Shown one piece after another: positions 26,397 to 37,522 of a stretch of 64,000 nucleotides of DNA (position 1 is the stretch's first letter; each line of letters opens with the position of its first letter). The DNA comes from an uncultured Methylophaga sp. GTDB lineage: Bacteria; Pseudomonadota; Gammaproteobacteria; GCF-002020875. A program made the position numbers and the translations under genes. The DNA lies in the NCBI GenBank assembly GCA_937877715.1, contig CALEHW010000036.1:1-64000 (forward strand). Direction: 5' to 3'. A model generated the notes under the pieces. It did not search any database. It saw only the letters and a list, made by a program, of their open reading frames with translations, and was not told where the DNA came from.

Positions 26397-26768
26397 CTAC
26401 TCCTCCCCTCCATGCCTGGAGACATCTTCCGCAACCACCTGATCAATAAGCGATTCCATATGGCTGCCACGCTCAACCGATTCATCATGCTTGAAGTGCA
26501 ACAGTGGAACTGTTCTCAACTTCAGGCTCTTGCTCAGTTTTGAACGCAGAAATCCTGCCGAGTGCTCCAGTGCCTTCAGTGTATTCTCAACCGAACTATC
26601 CTCCCCAAACAGGGTGAAATAGACATTTGCATGGGAGAAGTCCGGGGTCACCTTCACAGCCGTGATGGTTACCCACCCCAGCCTAGGGTCTCTCAGTTCA
26701 CGCTGAATAAGTTCACCCAGGGCACGCTTGACCTGTTCGCCAACCCGGCGAGTACGTTCATTATTCAT
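26397..26768 (-). CDS. rbfA: Ribosome-binding factor A
   Basis: A 123-residue KH-like protein that binds free 30S subunits and helps 16S rRNA 5'-end maturation and cold growth. RRVGEQVKRALGELIQRELRDPR and PLLHFKHDESVERGSHMESL are characteristic. It lies between infB (three bases) and truB (two bases). Confidence 0.95.
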   Translation of the reverse strand: MNNERTRRVGEQVKRALGELIQRELRDPRLGWVTITAVKVTPDFSHANVYFTLFGEDSSVENTLKALEHSAGFLRSKLSKSLKLRTVPLLHFKHDESVERGSHMESLIDQVVAEDVSRHGGEE

Positions 26769-26771
26769 TAA

Positions 26772-29303
26772 TTACAGCTTTCTTGAAACCTCAACACGCT
26801 CGAAGACCTCGATCTGGTCCCCTTCCTTGACGTCATTGTAGCTCTTCACGCCGATACCACACTCGGTTCCGGCACGAACCTCACTGACATCATCCTTGAA
26901 TCTACGTAGTGATTCGAGCTCACCCTCGTAGATCACAATATTGTCACGCAGCACGCGGATAGGGTTGTTCCTCTTGACCACACCCTCAGAGACCATACAG
27001 CCTGCAATAGCACCAAGTTTGGGAGAGCGGAACACATCCCGCACCTCGGCAAGACCAACAATCTCCTCCTTGAAGTCTGGAGAGAGCATCCCCTCCATCG
27101 CACGCTTGATCTCATCAATCGCATCATAGATGACACTGTAGTAGTGGAGATCAACCCCCTCAGTCTCAATCATCTTCTTGGCGGTTGCATCGGCACGCAC
27201 ATTAAAACCTATCACAATCGCATTGGACGCAATTGCAAGGTTGGCATCCGACTCGTTAATTCCACCAACACCTGAGGAGACCACATTGACGTTGACCTCT
27301 TCAGTTGAGAGCTTGTTAAGTGCATCACCCAACGCCTCTGCAGAGCCGTGCACATCTGCCTTGATAAGGATATTGACAGTCGAGGTCTCGCCATCCTGCA
27401 TCCGCTCGAACATGCGGTCCAGACTCGCCTGCTTCTGCTGGGCCAGACGGATATCACGATATTTGCCCTGACGGAAGTTGGCAACCTCTCGAGCCTTGCG
27501 CTCATTAGGCACCACAATCGCCTCTTCACCCGCCTCGGGCACACCAGAGAGACCAAGAATCTCGACCGGAGTAGATGGGCCAGCCTCTGCCAACTGTTTA
27601 CCATGCTCATCCATCATCGCCCGCACCCGGCCGTACTCACGGCCGGCCAGAAGGATATCTCCCTTGCGCAGGGTTCCACTCTGCACCATAACCGTAGCGA
27701 CAGCACCACGCCCCTTGTCGATTCGGGACTCAACCACGTTACCCTTAGCCGGGGCATCGCTAATTGCGGTCAGCTCCAGCATCTCCGACTGCAGGATGAT
27801 CGCATCCAGCAGCTCATTAACACCCTCACCAGTGTGGGCAGAGACGTTGATAAACATAACATCACCACCCCAATCATCCGGCACCACATCCTTGCTTGCC
27901 AGCTCACTCTTAACCCGCTCCGGATCCGCCTCCGGCTTATCAATCTTGTTGACCGCGATAATCAGCGGCGCGCCCGCAGCTCGTGCATGCTGGATCGCCT
28001 CCTCAGTCTGTGGCATCACCCCATCATCTGCCGCAACCACCAGAATCACAATATCGGTTACCTTGGCACCACGGGCACGCATTGCGGTAAATGCCGCATG
28101 TCCCGGGGTATCGAGGAACGCGACCTCCCCCTTGGGAGTCGTGACCCGATAGGCACCAATGTGCTGGGTAATACCACCAGCCTCATCCTTGGTGACCTGT
28201 GATTCACGGATATAATCCAATAGAGATGTCTTGCCATGGTCTACGTGACCCATAATGGTGACAACCGGGGCGCGCTGTTCACCCTCACCCTCCTTATCAT
28301 CTTCGGTTGCAAACAGCTCCTCCTCCAGCGCATTCTCCTTCACCATCACCGGGGCATGGCCCATCTCCTCAACCAGCAGTGCGGCAGTCTCCTGATCGAT
28401 TATCTGATTGATGGTCGCCATGGTTCCCAGATTCATCATCACCTTGATCAGCTCTGCAGCCTTGATAGACATCTTCTGGGCCAGATCGCCAATTGTTACG
28501 GTCTCTGGAACCTGTACCTCGATAACAACCGGTGCGGTTGGCTTAGTAAAACCGTGTTCGGTTTCGATATCAACCTTGGCACCACGGCGCGGCTTTGCCG
28601 ACCTCTTCTGTTTCTTGCGTCCGGACTTACCGGCGGCGACATGGAGCTCCTTGCGTCCATAACGGGTCGGCTGCCTCCGATCTGACTTCTTTTTGCCAGC
28701 AGACTCCTTCTCCTCTTCCTGTTTTTTTGCAGCCGCCTTCTCCGCCACCTGACGTGCCTGCTCATCAAGGATACGGCGTTCTTCACTCTCACGGATCTTC
28801 TTCTCGGCCTGCTCCTTCTCGCGACGCACCGCCTCATCACGGGCATGCTCCTCATCCTCACGCTTCTGGATTTGGTGTTTGCGACGATCTTCATCCTGCT
28901 GCAGACGCTGGCGCTCCTCTTCGGCTCGCCTCTCCAGCTCAACTTTCTGCTTTTCTTCAGCCTCTCTGCTCTGTGCCTCAACGGTAGCTGGATCCAGTGG
29001 TTTTGTGATTGTCCGTTTTTTACGGATCTCTACATTTACACTTTTGCTACCTACAGCGCGACCACCACCCACCTTCAGGGTAGAGGTTGATCGTTTCTTG
29101 AGGGTTACCTTACCCTTGGATCCGGCACTATTGCCGTCACTATGAGATTGGCGAAGGAAGCCCAGCAGCTTCATCTTCTCATCATCAGATATCTCGTCTT
29201 CTATACTGCTTTTCGTCACCCCCGCATTGGCAAGCTGTTCAAGCAGGCGATCTGCTGGAATTTTGACGACCTCAGCAAACTGGACGATTGTTACCTTTGA
29301 CAT
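26772..29303 (-). CDS. infB: Translation initiation factor IF-2
   Basis: A GTPase that brings fMet-tRNA to the ribosome (843 residues). The N-terminal IF2N domain starts [21 protein letters not shown] long Arg/Glu/Lys-rich linker follows (about residues 100-230). A second IF2N-type domain ([20 protein letters not shown]) comes next, then the G domain with [30 protein letters not shown] and NKIDKPEAD, and domains II-IV. Internal starts, as in E. coli IF2-beta, cannot be excluded. It follows nusA by 27 bases. Confidence 0.97.
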   Translation of the reverse strand: MSKVTIVQFAEVVKIPADRLLEQLANAGVTKSSIEDEISDDEKMKLLGFLRQSHSDGNSAGSKGKVTLKKRSTSTLKVGGGRAVGSKSVNVEIRKKRTITKPLDPATVEAQSREAEEKQKVELERRAEEERQRLQQDEDRRKHQIQKREDEEHARDEAVRREKEQAEKKIRESEERRILDEQARQVAEKAAAKKQEEEKESAGKKKSDRRQPTRYGRKELHVAAGKSGRKKQKRSAKPRRGAKVDIETEHGFTKPTAPVVIEVQVPETVTIGDLAQKMSIKAAELIKVMMNLGTMATINQIIDQETAALLVEEMGHAPVMVKENALEEELFATEDDKEGEGEQRAPVVTIMGHVDHGKTSLLDYIRESQVTKDEAGGITQHIGAYRVTTPKGEVAFLDTPGHAAFTAMRARGAKVTDIVILVVAADDGVMPQTEEAIQHARAAGAPLIIAVNKIDKPEADPERVKSELASKDVVPDDWGGDVMFINVSAHTGEGVNELLDAIILQSEMLELTAISDAPAKGNVVESRIDKGRGAVATVMVQSGTLRKGDILLAGREYGRVRAMMDEHGKQLAEAGPSTPVEILGLSGVPEAGEEAIVVPNERKAREVANFRQGKYRDIRLAQQKQASLDRMFERMQDGETSTVNILIKADVHGSAEALGDALNKLSTEEVNVNVVSSGVGGINESDANLAIASNAIVIGFNVRADATAKKMIETEGVDLHYYSVIYDAIDEIKRAMEGMLSPDFKEEIVGLAEVRDVFRSPKLGAIAGCMVSEGVVKRNNPIRVLRDNIVIYEGELESLRRFKDDVSEVRAGTECGIGVKSYNDVKEGDQIEVFERVEVSRKL

Positions 29304-29330
29304 GGTGTTCTCTCCTTACCGCTATCCCTG

Positions 29331-30887
29331 TTACCCTTCTGATCCAGCATCACCGGAGGTGGCCACTTCCTGCGCCGTCTCCTGCTCCTCAGCAAACCAC
29401 GGCTCTCTCGCCTTCATGATCAGCTCAGATGCACGCTCTGGATCAACACCCAGACCATCTAGATCCATCAGCTCATCAGTAGCCTGCTCAGCCAAATCCT
29501 CTCCAGTGATAATGCCATGCGCTGCCAGCTTGTACGCCAGCTGCTCATCCATCCCCTCAAGATCAAGCAGGTCCTGCGCCGGGGCTCGCCCCTCCAGAAC
29601 CTCTTCGTGCGAGATTGCACGGGTCAACAGATAATCACGGGCACGGTTACGAATCTCAGCAACGATATCCTCGTCAAACTCCTCAATTGCCATCATCTCT
29701 GACTCATCAACGTAGGCAATCTCCTCGACCCCACTAAACCCCTCCTGAACCAGGATCGCAGCCACATCCTCGTCCACATCGAGCTGCTCCATCAACTTCT
29801 TCTGGATCTCTGCCGCCTCGGATTCCGCCTTGGCATCGAACTCCTCCTCACTCATTACATTCAGATTCCATCCAGTGAGTTCACTAGCGAGGCGAATATT
29901 CTGTCCACCCCGACCGATCGCCTGGGATAAATTCTCCTCCTCCACTGCAATATCCATCGAGTGCTTGTCCTCATCTACCACCACAGAGACCACCTCTGCC
30001 GGAGACATCGCATTAACCACAAACTGTGCATCATTCTCGTCCCATGGCACGATATCGACACGCTCGCCGGCCAGCTCGTTAGAGACCGCCTGGACACGTG
30101 AACCGCGAATACCGACACATGCACCCACCGGGTCAACCCGACGATCCAGACTTTGGACCGCAATCTTGGCGCGGGAACCAGGGTCACGCGCAGCGCCCTT
30201 GAGCTCAATCATGCCGTCACTTATCTCAGGAACCTCCAGAGTGAAGAGCGCAATCAGCACCTCTGGCGCTACCCTGCTCATCACCAGCTGTGGTCCACGC
30301 TGCTCGGTCTGGATCTCCATCAGGCAGCCACGTAGTCGATCACCCGGGCGAACCGGATCACGTGGAATTTGGTGCTCCCGTGGAATTACCGCCTCAGCAT
30401 TGCCGCCAAGATCGATGATTGCACTACCGCGGTCCATCCGCTTGACGATTCCACCCAGCAGCTCACCAACTCGTTCCTGATACTCGGCAGAGACCTTCTC
30501 CCGCTCCGCCTCACGGACCTTCTGGAAAATCACCTGCTTGGCTGCCTGCGCGGCAATACGGCCAAACTCGACCGAGGCGATAGGTTTCTCAATAAACTCA
30601 CCTGGCTTGATATCTGGGTCCTCATCAACCGCATCAATCAGCCAGAGCTGGGCATCCGGGTACTCCATCTCAATACCGGGCTCATCCCCATCAAGCACCT
30701 CCCAGGTCTGGAAGGTCTCATACTCCCCGGTATCACGATCAATCGCGACACGAACGCCGATATCCTCACTATGTTTTTTCTTGGTTGCCATCGCCAGCGC
30801 CGACTCCAATGCCTGGAAAATAACCTCCCTACTGATATCCTTCTCATTGGATACCACCTCCACAACCTGAAGAATTTCTTTACTCAT
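29331..30887 (-). CDS. nusA: Transcription termination/antitermination factor NusA
   Basis: Binds RNA polymerase and nascent RNA and controls pausing, termination and rRNA antitermination. It has 518 residues (E. coli 495). The N-terminal domain is followed by S1 (about residues 135-200) and two KH domains (PVGACVGIRGSRVQAVSNEL and LSQAIGRGGQNIRLASELTG). Two acidic helix-hairpin repeats lie at the C-terminus (near 365-425 and 440-500). The tail after 500 is Glu/Ala rich. It is co-oriented between rimP and infB. Confidence 0.97.
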   Translation of the reverse strand: MSKEILQVVEVVSNEKDISREVIFQALESALAMATKKKHSEDIGVRVAIDRDTGEYETFQTWEVLDGDEPGIEMEYPDAQLWLIDAVDEDPDIKPGEFIEKPIASVEFGRIAAQAAKQVIFQKVREAEREKVSAEYQERVGELLGGIVKRMDRGSAIIDLGGNAEAVIPREHQIPRDPVRPGDRLRGCLMEIQTEQRGPQLVMSRVAPEVLIALFTLEVPEISDGMIELKGAARDPGSRAKIAVQSLDRRVDPVGACVGIRGSRVQAVSNELAGERVDIVPWDENDAQFVVNAMSPAEVVSVVVDEDKHSMDIAVEEENLSQAIGRGGQNIRLASELTGWNLNVMSEEEFDAKAESEAAEIQKKLMEQLDVDEDVAAILVQEGFSGVEEIAYVDESEMMAIEEFDEDIVAEIRNRARDYLLTRAISHEEVLEGRAPAQDLLDLEGMDEQLAYKLAAHGIITGEDLAEQATDELMDLDGLGVDPERASELIMKAREPWFAEEQETAQEVATSGDAGSEG

Positions 30888-30939
30888 AACACGACTCTCT
30901 TAGCTTCTCTTAATCTATTACAAATACACATATCAATTA

Positions 30940-31398
30940 TCAATTAAAATCCGGGATCAGGTGAGCCTTGTCGATCTGCACCAACGGGAGGCGGAATAGC
31001 TCTTCTCCGATCTCAACCACCACATCCTCCCCATCAACCCCTTTCAAGATGCCCTCAAACTTGCGACGTCCGTCTATTGGAAATGAGGTCCGCACAAAGG
31101 CCCTGTTACCAGCAAAACGAATATAGTGTTCCTCGACAAATAGCGGGCGTTCCAGGCCCGGAGATGAGATCTCAAGGCTGTAGTGACCTCTGAGTGGATC
31201 TTCAACGTCCATAACTGCACTTATTTGTCGGCTCACCTGCTCACAATCGTCCAGAGTTATCCCCTCCTCCTGATCGATATAGACCCTGAGAAGAGAGTGC
31301 CTACCTTGTGGCAGATACTCAATTCCCACAAGCTCATAACCCAACCCCTCCACTACTGGAGCAAGCAGATCATGCAGTTTGTCTCGCGCTGTCGCCAT
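30940..31398 (-). CDS. rimP: Ribosome maturation factor RimP
   Basis: A 152-residue protein needed for 30S maturation. GYELVGIEYLPQGRHSLLRV and LTIDDCEQVSRQISAVMDVE-like segments and YSLEISSPGLERPLF are typical. The C-terminal SH3-like part ends QIDKAHLIPDF. It is the first protein gene after the initiator tRNA terminator, as in the metY-rimP-nusA-infB order of E. coli. Confidence 0.95.
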   Translation of the reverse strand: MATARDKLHDLLAPVVEGLGYELVGIEYLPQGRHSLLRVYIDQEEGITLDDCEQVSRQISAVMDVEDPLRGHYSLEISSPGLERPLFVEEHYIRFAGNRAFVRTSFPIDGRRKFEGILKGVDGEDVVVEIGEELFRLPLVQIDKAHLIPDFN

Positions 31399-31430
31399 CT
31401 TCTCTCAATTACACTGTTCAAAAAAAGATA

Positions 31431-31467
31431 AAAAAAGGCCGATCTCATCAAAAAGATCGGCCTTTTT
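31431..31467 (-). terminator. Terminator after tRNA-fMet
   Basis: A strong hairpin AAAAAGGCCGATCT/AGATCGGCCTTTTT around ATCAAAA is flanked by A-runs and T-runs, so it could act in both directions. It lies six bases after the tRNA CCA end. Some readthrough into rimP is expected by analogy with E. coli metY. Confidence 0.9.
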
Positions 31468-31473
31468 GTGATT

Positions 31474-31550
<77 letters not shown>

Positions 31551-31623
31551 TCAAAGTGAGGCGTATATTACAGATGGGAGTCTAGAGTTGCAATGCGTTT
31601 TTTATGTTGTTGATAGACTATTT

Positions 31624-33090
31624 TTAACCAATAGCACTCTGGCAGATCATCATCAACTGCCCAGGGAACAGCCCCAAAACCAGCACAACTAGCGCATTCG
31701 CAGAGAGCGTGAGCCCTGCCGGATCGAGGCCGAATTGTGGTGAGGCTACAGCATCTTCATCTGGCATATCGAAGTAGATTGTCTTGATCACTCGCAGGTA
31801 GTAGTAGGCGCCAATGATTGAGAAGAATACGGCGGCGACCGCGAGCCAGACCAAATCTACGGAAATCACCTGCTGGAGTACAGCGAGCTTGGCGTAGAAG
31901 CCAACGGTGGGTGGTACCCCTGCCATTGAGAACATCAGTATAAGCATCATCAGGGCGAACCAAGGGCTCTTCTTTGCCAGCCCCTTGTAGTCACTGATCT
32001 CCTCGGCCTCGAAGCCTCTATGACTCATCAACAGGATCATACCAAAGCCACCGGCAGAGGTAAGTGCGTAGGTAATGGCATAGAACATGGCTGATTCAAA
32101 ACCGGCCTCTGTACCACTGAGAACACCGAGCAGCAGGAATCCGATATGGGAGATGCCCGAGTAGGCGAGCATTCTTTTTAGGTTGGTCTGTGCGATTGCA
32201 ATAACGTTACCGAAGGCCATAGAGAGCAGTGCCAGAATGATCAGCATCGGCTGCCAATCTACAACCAGGCCACCCAGTCCATCCACCAGCAGACGCATCA
32301 CCATGGCAAATGCGGCAATCTTGGGGGCACTACCGATATAGAGTGTTACCGAGGTTGGGGCGCCATGATATACGTCCGGCACCCACATATGGAACGGAAC
32401 CGCGCCCAGCTTGAAGGCAATACCGGAGACCATAAATACAAGGCCGAAGACCAACACCAAATTCAGGTCTTGATCACCACTCTGCAGCTGGATCGCATTG
32501 GCGACCTCACCGACATTAAGAGTTCCAGTGGCACCATAGATCATCGAGATGCCGTACAGCAGCATGCCAGAGGCCAGTGCACCCAGCACAAAGTATTTCA
32601 TCGCCGCCTCAGAGGCACGGGCAGAGTCCCGCTGGAGGGCAACCATTGCATACATAGAGAGAGACATCAGCTCCAGCCCCAGATATAGCGTGAGGAAGGA
32701 GTGTGTAGAGACCAGGATCATCATTCCCAATACACCAAAGAGCCCCAACACAAAGTACTCGCCACGATAGAGGCCACGCTCCTGCTGATACTCCTTCGAA
32801 TAGAGGAAGACCATGGTCGTAATAAGCAGGATGGCAATTTTCAGCACATCACCCATAGCATCGCGAACAATGGAACCGCTAAAGAGGATCTGGGACTCTC
32901 CTCCCATCCCCATTGCAACAACCGCTGCAGTAACCAACAGTGAACCCAGTGTCAGCAACCAGGTGACGATTCGGCAGCTGTCGCAGATGAATAGGTCTAC
33001 TAGCAGCACGACACATGCCAGTGACAGAAGTGTAATTTCTGGTGCTACTGCGACAAGTTCTGCTATCTCAAAATTCATAATACTACTCAC
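31624..33090 (-). CDS. nuoN: NADH-quinone oxidoreductase subunit N
   Basis: An antiporter-like proton-pumping subunit of complex I (488 residues, about 14 membrane helices). Conserved features are a Glu in TM5 (GLELMSLSMYAMVAL), a Lys in FKLGAVPFHMWVPDVYHGAP and NLKRMLAYSGISHIGFLLLG. It is the last gene of the nuo operon and overlaps nuoM by four bases. Confidence 0.97.
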   Translation of the reverse strand: MSSIMNFEIAELVAVAPEITLLSLACVVLLVDLFICDSCRIVTWLLTLGSLLVTAAVVAMGMGGESQILFSGSIVRDAMGDVLKIAILLITTMVFLYSKEYQQERGLYRGEYFVLGLFGVLGMMILVSTHSFLTLYLGLELMSLSMYAMVALQRDSARASEAAMKYFVLGALASGMLLYGISMIYGATGTLNVGEVANAIQLQSGDQDLNLVLVFGLVFMVSGIAFKLGAVPFHMWVPDVYHGAPTSVTLYIGSAPKIAAFAMVMRLLVDGLGGLVVDWQPMLIILALLSMAFGNVIAIAQTNLKRMLAYSGISHIGFLLLGVLSGTEAGFESAMFYAITYALTSAGGFGMILLMSHRGFEAEEISDYKGLAKKSPWFALMMLILMFSMAGVPPTVGFYAKLAVLQQVISVDLVWLAVAAVFFSIIGAYYYLRVIKTIYFDMPDEDAVASPQFGLDPAGLTLSANALVVLVLGLFPGQLMMICQSAIG

Positions 33091-34601
33091 AATTTAGATA
33101 CCGTCATCTGCTGCAATAGGTGGTCAACCGATGCGTGCATAATATCGATTATTGGTGCGGGGTAGAGCCCCATTCCCAGTACTGCGGCAGCCAGTATCGA
33201 CATCATCAGAAACTCTCGGCCGGTTATATCACTCAGCCCTGCAACCCCTTCATTAGCCACCTTTCCGTAGACTACGCGCTTGTACATCCAGAGGGTGTAG
33301 GCGGCACCAAGAATCAGGGTGGTGGCGGCAAGGAAGGCGATCCAGAAGTTTGCACGGAATGAACCGAGGATAACCATAAACTCACCGACAAAACCGGATG
33401 TTCCCGGCAGCCCTGCATTGGCCATGGAGAAAAAGAGCATGAATGCGGCAAATGCCGGCATGGTGTTAGCAACACCACCGTAATCGTTGATCTGACGAGA
33501 GTGGAGGCGATCATAGAGGACACCAACACTTAGGAACATGGCGCTGGAGATAAATCCGTGGGATATCATCTGTGCCAGTCCACCCTCAACTCCGATAGCA
33601 GCGCCCACCATGCTGCCGCTCTCTTTGAAGACCATGAATGGGATAAAAAATCCAAGGGTTACAAAACCCATATGGGAGATCGACGAGTAGGCGATCAACT
33701 TCTTCATGTCCTGCTGCACCAGCGCCACAAATCCGATATAGACCACGGCGATCAGTGAGAGTGTGATCATGAAGGTATCGAGCGCACTACTGGCGTCGGG
33801 CAGAATGGGCAGACTGAAGCGGAGGAAGCCGTAGGCACCCATCTTCAGCATGATTGCCGCCAGCACTACTGAACCGCCGGTTGGGGCCTCTACGTGGGCA
33901 TCTGGCAACCAGGTGTGGACTGGCCACATCGGAACCTTGACCGCAAAGGCAAGCAGGAAGGCAAAGAAGATAAGCATCTGCGCCGTCATCCCGATCCTCA
34001 GGTCATGGTAGGCGAGGATTGAGAAGGTGTTGCTCTCGCTGTAGAGCCAGAGTAGTGAGATCAGCATGAATACCGACCCCAGGAATGTGTAGAGGAAGAA
34101 TTTGATGGTGGCGTAGACACGGTTTGGTCCACCCCAGACACCGATGATAATGAACATCGGAATCAGCATCGCCTCCCAGAAGATGTAGAAGAGGATCGCA
34201 TCCAGTGCCGCAAAGACCCCATTCATCAGCCCTGTCATGATCAGGAAAGCGGCCATGTACTGTGAATTTCTGTCCTGAATTACCTCCCATCCAGCAATTA
34301 CTACAATCACAGTGATAAAACTGGTCAGGACGATAAATGGCATGGAGATTCCATCAACCCCAAGGTGGTAGTTGATATTGAATGGCTCAATCCATGGGAC
34401 CATTTCCACAAACTGCATCAGATGGGTGGAGCGGTCGAAATCGGTCATTAGCGAGATTGAGATCAGCAGGGTAATGATAGAGAAAGCCAGTGCAGTGACC
34501 CGCCCAAGCACCCCACGCTGGTCACCAACCACCAGGGTGAGCAATCCTCCCAGGATGGGTACCCAGATCAGTAAACTCAGTAAATTGCTACTTGAATCCA
34601 T
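33087..34601 (-). CDS. nuoM: NADH-quinone oxidoreductase subunit M
   Basis: An antiporter-like membrane subunit (504 residues). IFWEAMLIPMFIIIGVWGG holds the key Glu. FAVKVPMWPVHTWLPDAHVEAP and DMKKLIAYSSISHMGFVTLG are the Lys-bearing discontinuous-helix segments. It lies 18 bases after nuoL. Confidence 0.97.
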   Translation of the reverse strand: MDSSSNLLSLLIWVPILGGLLTLVVGDQRGVLGRVTALAFSIITLLISISLMTDFDRSTHLMQFVEMVPWIEPFNINYHLGVDGISMPFIVLTSFITVIVVIAGWEVIQDRNSQYMAAFLIMTGLMNGVFAALDAILFYIFWEAMLIPMFIIIGVWGGPNRVYATIKFFLYTFLGSVFMLISLLWLYSESNTFSILAYHDLRIGMTAQMLIFFAFLLAFAVKVPMWPVHTWLPDAHVEAPTGGSVVLAAIMLKMGAYGFLRFSLPILPDASSALDTFMITLSLIAVVYIGFVALVQQDMKKLIAYSSISHMGFVTLGFFIPFMVFKESGSMVGAAIGVEGGLAQMISHGFISSAMFLSVGVLYDRLHSRQINDYGGVANTMPAFAAFMLFFSMANAGLPGTSGFVGEFMVILGSFRANFWIAFLAATTLILGAAYTLWMYKRVVYGKVANEGVAGLSDITGREFLMMSILAAAVLGMGLYPAPIIDIMHASVDHLLQQMTVSKL

Positions 34602-34619
34602 TGTTATCTTCCGTAGTCC

Positions 34620-36611
34620 CTATCGGTAAATCACCCAGGCCAGCATAATCAGCAGACCAATAATCATTGCAAAGGCGTAGTGGTAGAGGTAGCCACTCTG
34701 CAGATGACGAATCACTGCGGCAATCTTCCCCACTCCACGAGCAGATCCGTTAACCATCATCCCATCAATAAGCTTGGTATCGCCGACCTTCCAAAATAGT
34801 CCTCCGATCCCACGGGATCCACCAGCAAAGAAGATCTCGTTGAAGCTGTCAAAGCCATATTTGTTCTCAAGAATGCGGTGCAGTGTAGAGAAACGTGCGC
34901 GGATCATCTCTGGAATATCTGTACGCACCATATAGAGATAGTAGGCAGTACCAACACCGGCCATCGCTAGCCAGAATGGAGGTGCCATCATCCCGTGAAG
35001 GATAAATCCGAAGACGCCGTGGAAGCTCTCACCAACATGTGCCAACACATCATGCTCTGGCCTGACCTGAATTGCGTCGCCAAAGAAACCGGCAAAGAGC
35101 ATCGGCTCCACATAGAGTGCACCGATAATTACTGAGGGGATTGCCAGTGCAATCAGCGGGCCAGTTACTACCCACGGGGTCTCATGTGGCTCATGAACAC
35201 CATGGTGGCCATGATCATCATCTTCATCGCCATGATGGTCTGTAGATTCACGGAAACGCTCCGGGCCATGGAAAGTGAGGAAGAACATCCGGAAACTGTA
35301 GAGCGCGGTGATAAAGACACCGGAGAGCACCGCTATATAAGCGAAGGTGGAGCCGGAGACGGTTGAGGCATGCACCGCCTCGATAATCGCATCCTTGGAG
35401 AAGAATCCGGCAAAACCGGGAAATCCGATCAGTGCCAGGGATCCCACCAGTGAGGTCCAGTAGGTGATCGGCATATATTTTTTCAGTCCACCCATGCGGC
35501 GCATATCCTGCTCATGGTGCATCGCGATAATGACCGAACCGGCCGCCAGGAATAGCAGTGCCTTAAAAAAGGCGTGAGTCATCAGGTGGAAAACACCGGC
35601 AGCATAGGCCGAGGCACCTAGTGCCACCGTCATATATCCAAGCTGGGAGAGTGTCGAATAGGCAACGACACGCTTAATGTCGTGTTGTACCAAACCGAGG
35701 AAACCCATGAATAGCGCGGTAATGGCGCCAATCACCATGACCACGGATAGTGCGGTCTCCGAGAGCTCAAACAGAGGTGACATCCGGGCTACCATAAAGA
35801 TGCCAGCGGTAACCATTGTTGCAGCATGGATCAGTGCAGAGATCGGGGTCGGGCCCTCCATCGAATCTGGGAGCCAGACATGGAGCGGCACCTGTGCCGA
35901 TTTACCCATTGCACCAATAAATAGCAGGATGCAGATCACTGTCATCACTGACCACTCGCTATCACCCAGGATATTGATAGTCTGCCCCTCTACCGCTGCG
36001 GTACCAGCAAAGACCTCAGCATAATCCATCGACCCGAAGTAGAGCAGTACTGCTGCAATACCTAGCAGAAAACCAAAGTCACCAACACGGTTGACCAGGA
36101 AGGCCTTCAGGTTGGCGTAGATTGCTGTCTCTTTCTGATACCAGAAACCGATCAACAGGTAGGAGACCAGACCAACCGCCTCCCAGCCAAAGAAGAGCTG
36201 CATGAAGTTGTTGGACATCACCAGCATAAACATGGAGAAGGTAAAGAGGGAGATGTAGCTGAAGAAGCGCTTGTACCCTGGATCCTCCTGCATGTAACCA
36301 ATGGTGTAGATATGGACCATCAGGGAGACAAAGCTGACCACCACCAGCATCATTGCCGTCAGCTGATCTACCAGGAAACCGATATTGAAAGAGACACCAT
36401 CACTAACCAGCCAGGTGTAGACGTTGCCGTTGAAGGTGTTGCCATCAATCGCCGTATCCTTGAATACGACAAGGGCGAGAATAAATGAGATTGCTACACC
36501 GCCAATAGTGACTATATGGGCAATCCGGCGCTCCATCCAGTGGCCAAAGAGGCCGGCCATCAGGCTGCCTATCAGTGGAGCCAGAACAATTCCAAGGTAG
36601 ACCGATTTCAT
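34620..36611 (-). CDS. nuoL: NADH-quinone oxidoreductase subunit L
   Basis: The distal antiporter-like subunit (663 residues), with about 16 membrane helices and a long C-terminal lateral helix. FFGWEAVGLVSYLLIGFWYQ, KSAQVPLHVWLPDSMEGPTP and DIKRVVAYSTLSQLGYMTVA are the conserved pumping segments. A His/Asp/Glu-rich soluble loop (STDHHGDEDDDHGHHGVHE, about residues 450-470) could bind metal, an observation only. Confidence 0.97.
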   Translation of the reverse strand: MKSVYLGIVLAPLIGSLMAGLFGHWMERRIAHIVTIGGVAISFILALVVFKDTAIDGNTFNGNVYTWLVSDGVSFNIGFLVDQLTAMMLVVVSFVSLMVHIYTIGYMQEDPGYKRFFSYISLFTFSMFMLVMSNNFMQLFFGWEAVGLVSYLLIGFWYQKETAIYANLKAFLVNRVGDFGFLLGIAAVLLYFGSMDYAEVFAGTAAVEGQTINILGDSEWSVMTVICILLFIGAMGKSAQVPLHVWLPDSMEGPTPISALIHAATMVTAGIFMVARMSPLFELSETALSVVMVIGAITALFMGFLGLVQHDIKRVVAYSTLSQLGYMTVALGASAYAAGVFHLMTHAFFKALLFLAAGSVIIAMHHEQDMRRMGGLKKYMPITYWTSLVGSLALIGFPGFAGFFSKDAIIEAVHASTVSGSTFAYIAVLSGVFITALYSFRMFFLTFHGPERFRESTDHHGDEDDDHGHHGVHEPHETPWVVTGPLIALAIPSVIIGALYVEPMLFAGFFGDAIQVRPEHDVLAHVGESFHGVFGFILHGMMAPPFWLAMAGVGTAYYLYMVRTDIPEMIRARFSTLHRILENKYGFDSFNEIFFAGGSRGIGGLFWKVGDTKLIDGMMVNGSARGVGKIAAVIRHLQSGYLYHYAFAMIIGLLIMLAWVIYR

Positions 36612-36620
36612 AATATTCCC

Positions 36621-36926
36621 CTACCCCCTCAACTCATCAAGATCATCAACATTGATGGTTCGACGATTACGGAACAGCAGTACCAAAATTGCCAACCCGA
36701 TTGCCGCCTCTGCAGCAGCCACAGTCAATATAAAAAAGACAAAGACCTGGCCCGCCGTATCTCCAAGATAGTGGGAGAAGGCGACAAAATTCATGTTAAC
36801 CGAGAGCAGCATCAGCTCGATCGCCATCAGCAGGATGAGGACGTTTTTTCTGTTGATAAATATGCCTGCCATACTCAGGGTAAAGAGCATGGCGCCGAGG
36901 ATCAGGAAGTCGGACAATTCAATCAT
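36621..36926 (-). CDS. nuoK: NADH-quinone oxidoreductase subunit K
   Basis: A 101-residue subunit with three membrane helices. Two membrane-buried Glu residues, in [19 protein letters not shown] and [13 protein letters not shown], are the conserved proton-path residues. It shares four bases with nuoJ. Confidence 0.96.
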   Translation of the reverse strand: MIELSDFLILGAMLFTLSMAGIFINRKNVLILLMAIELMLLSVNMNFVAFSHYLGDTAGQVFVFFILTVAAAEAAIGLAILVLLFRNRRTINVDDLDELRG

Positions 36927-37522
36927 GACACGCTCTCCTCTCTAATATCGAGCATCCGAACCCGATCATTTCGATCAACCCTATGCTGATGTGGAATATC
37001 CTGTTTTTTGCTCTCCACCCGACGACGGAAGGTGAGGCCAATGGCTGCAACAATCGCAATCAGTAGAATGGCTGCTGCCACCTCAAAGGAAAAGAGATGT
37101 GTTGTATATAGCTGCTCACCCAACTCCTTGGTATTACTGTAGTCGGATCCATGGGGAACAGGAGCAGGGAAATTCTCACTGCTGAAGTAGCGTCCACCCA
37201 GAACTATTCCCATCTCGAAGACGATGGTTGCCGCAACCAGTATGCCGGCCGGCAGATAACGGGTGAAGCCCTCGCGTAGTGGCTCCATATTCATATCGAG
37301 CATCATCACCACAAAGAGGAAGAGCACCATCACAGCCCCCACGTAGACTAGGACCAGGGTAATGGCGAGGAACTCGGCCTCCAGCAATAGCCAGATTGCA
37401 GAGGTGGTAACGAAGGCAAGAATCAGAAAAATTGCCGCATGGACAGCACTCTTTGCACTGATCACACGGAATGCGGCAAACAGCAGAATTGCACTAAATA
37501 GATAGAAAAGGACACTAGTCAT
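36923..37522 (-). CDS. nuoJ: NADH-quinone oxidoreductase subunit J
   Basis: A 199-residue membrane subunit with five helices. [20 protein letters not shown] includes the TM3 pi-bulge region. The C-terminal tail is charged. It shares one base with nuoI and four with nuoK. Confidence 0.96.
   Translation of the reverse strand: MTSVLFYLFSAILLFAAFRVISAKSAVHAAIFLILAFVTTSAIWLLLEAEFLAITLVLVYVGAVMVLFLFVVMMLDMNMEPLREGFTRYLPAGILVAATIVFEMGIVLGGRYFSSENFPAPVPHGSDYSNTKELGEQLYTTHLFSFEVAAAILLIAIVAAIGLTFRRRVESKKQDIPHQHRVDRNDRVRMLDIREESVS

Noticed and set aside
27348-28202. 284-codon plus-strand frame inside infB
   Set aside because: Antisense of the conserved IF-2 G domain; length is explained by codon constraint in infB.
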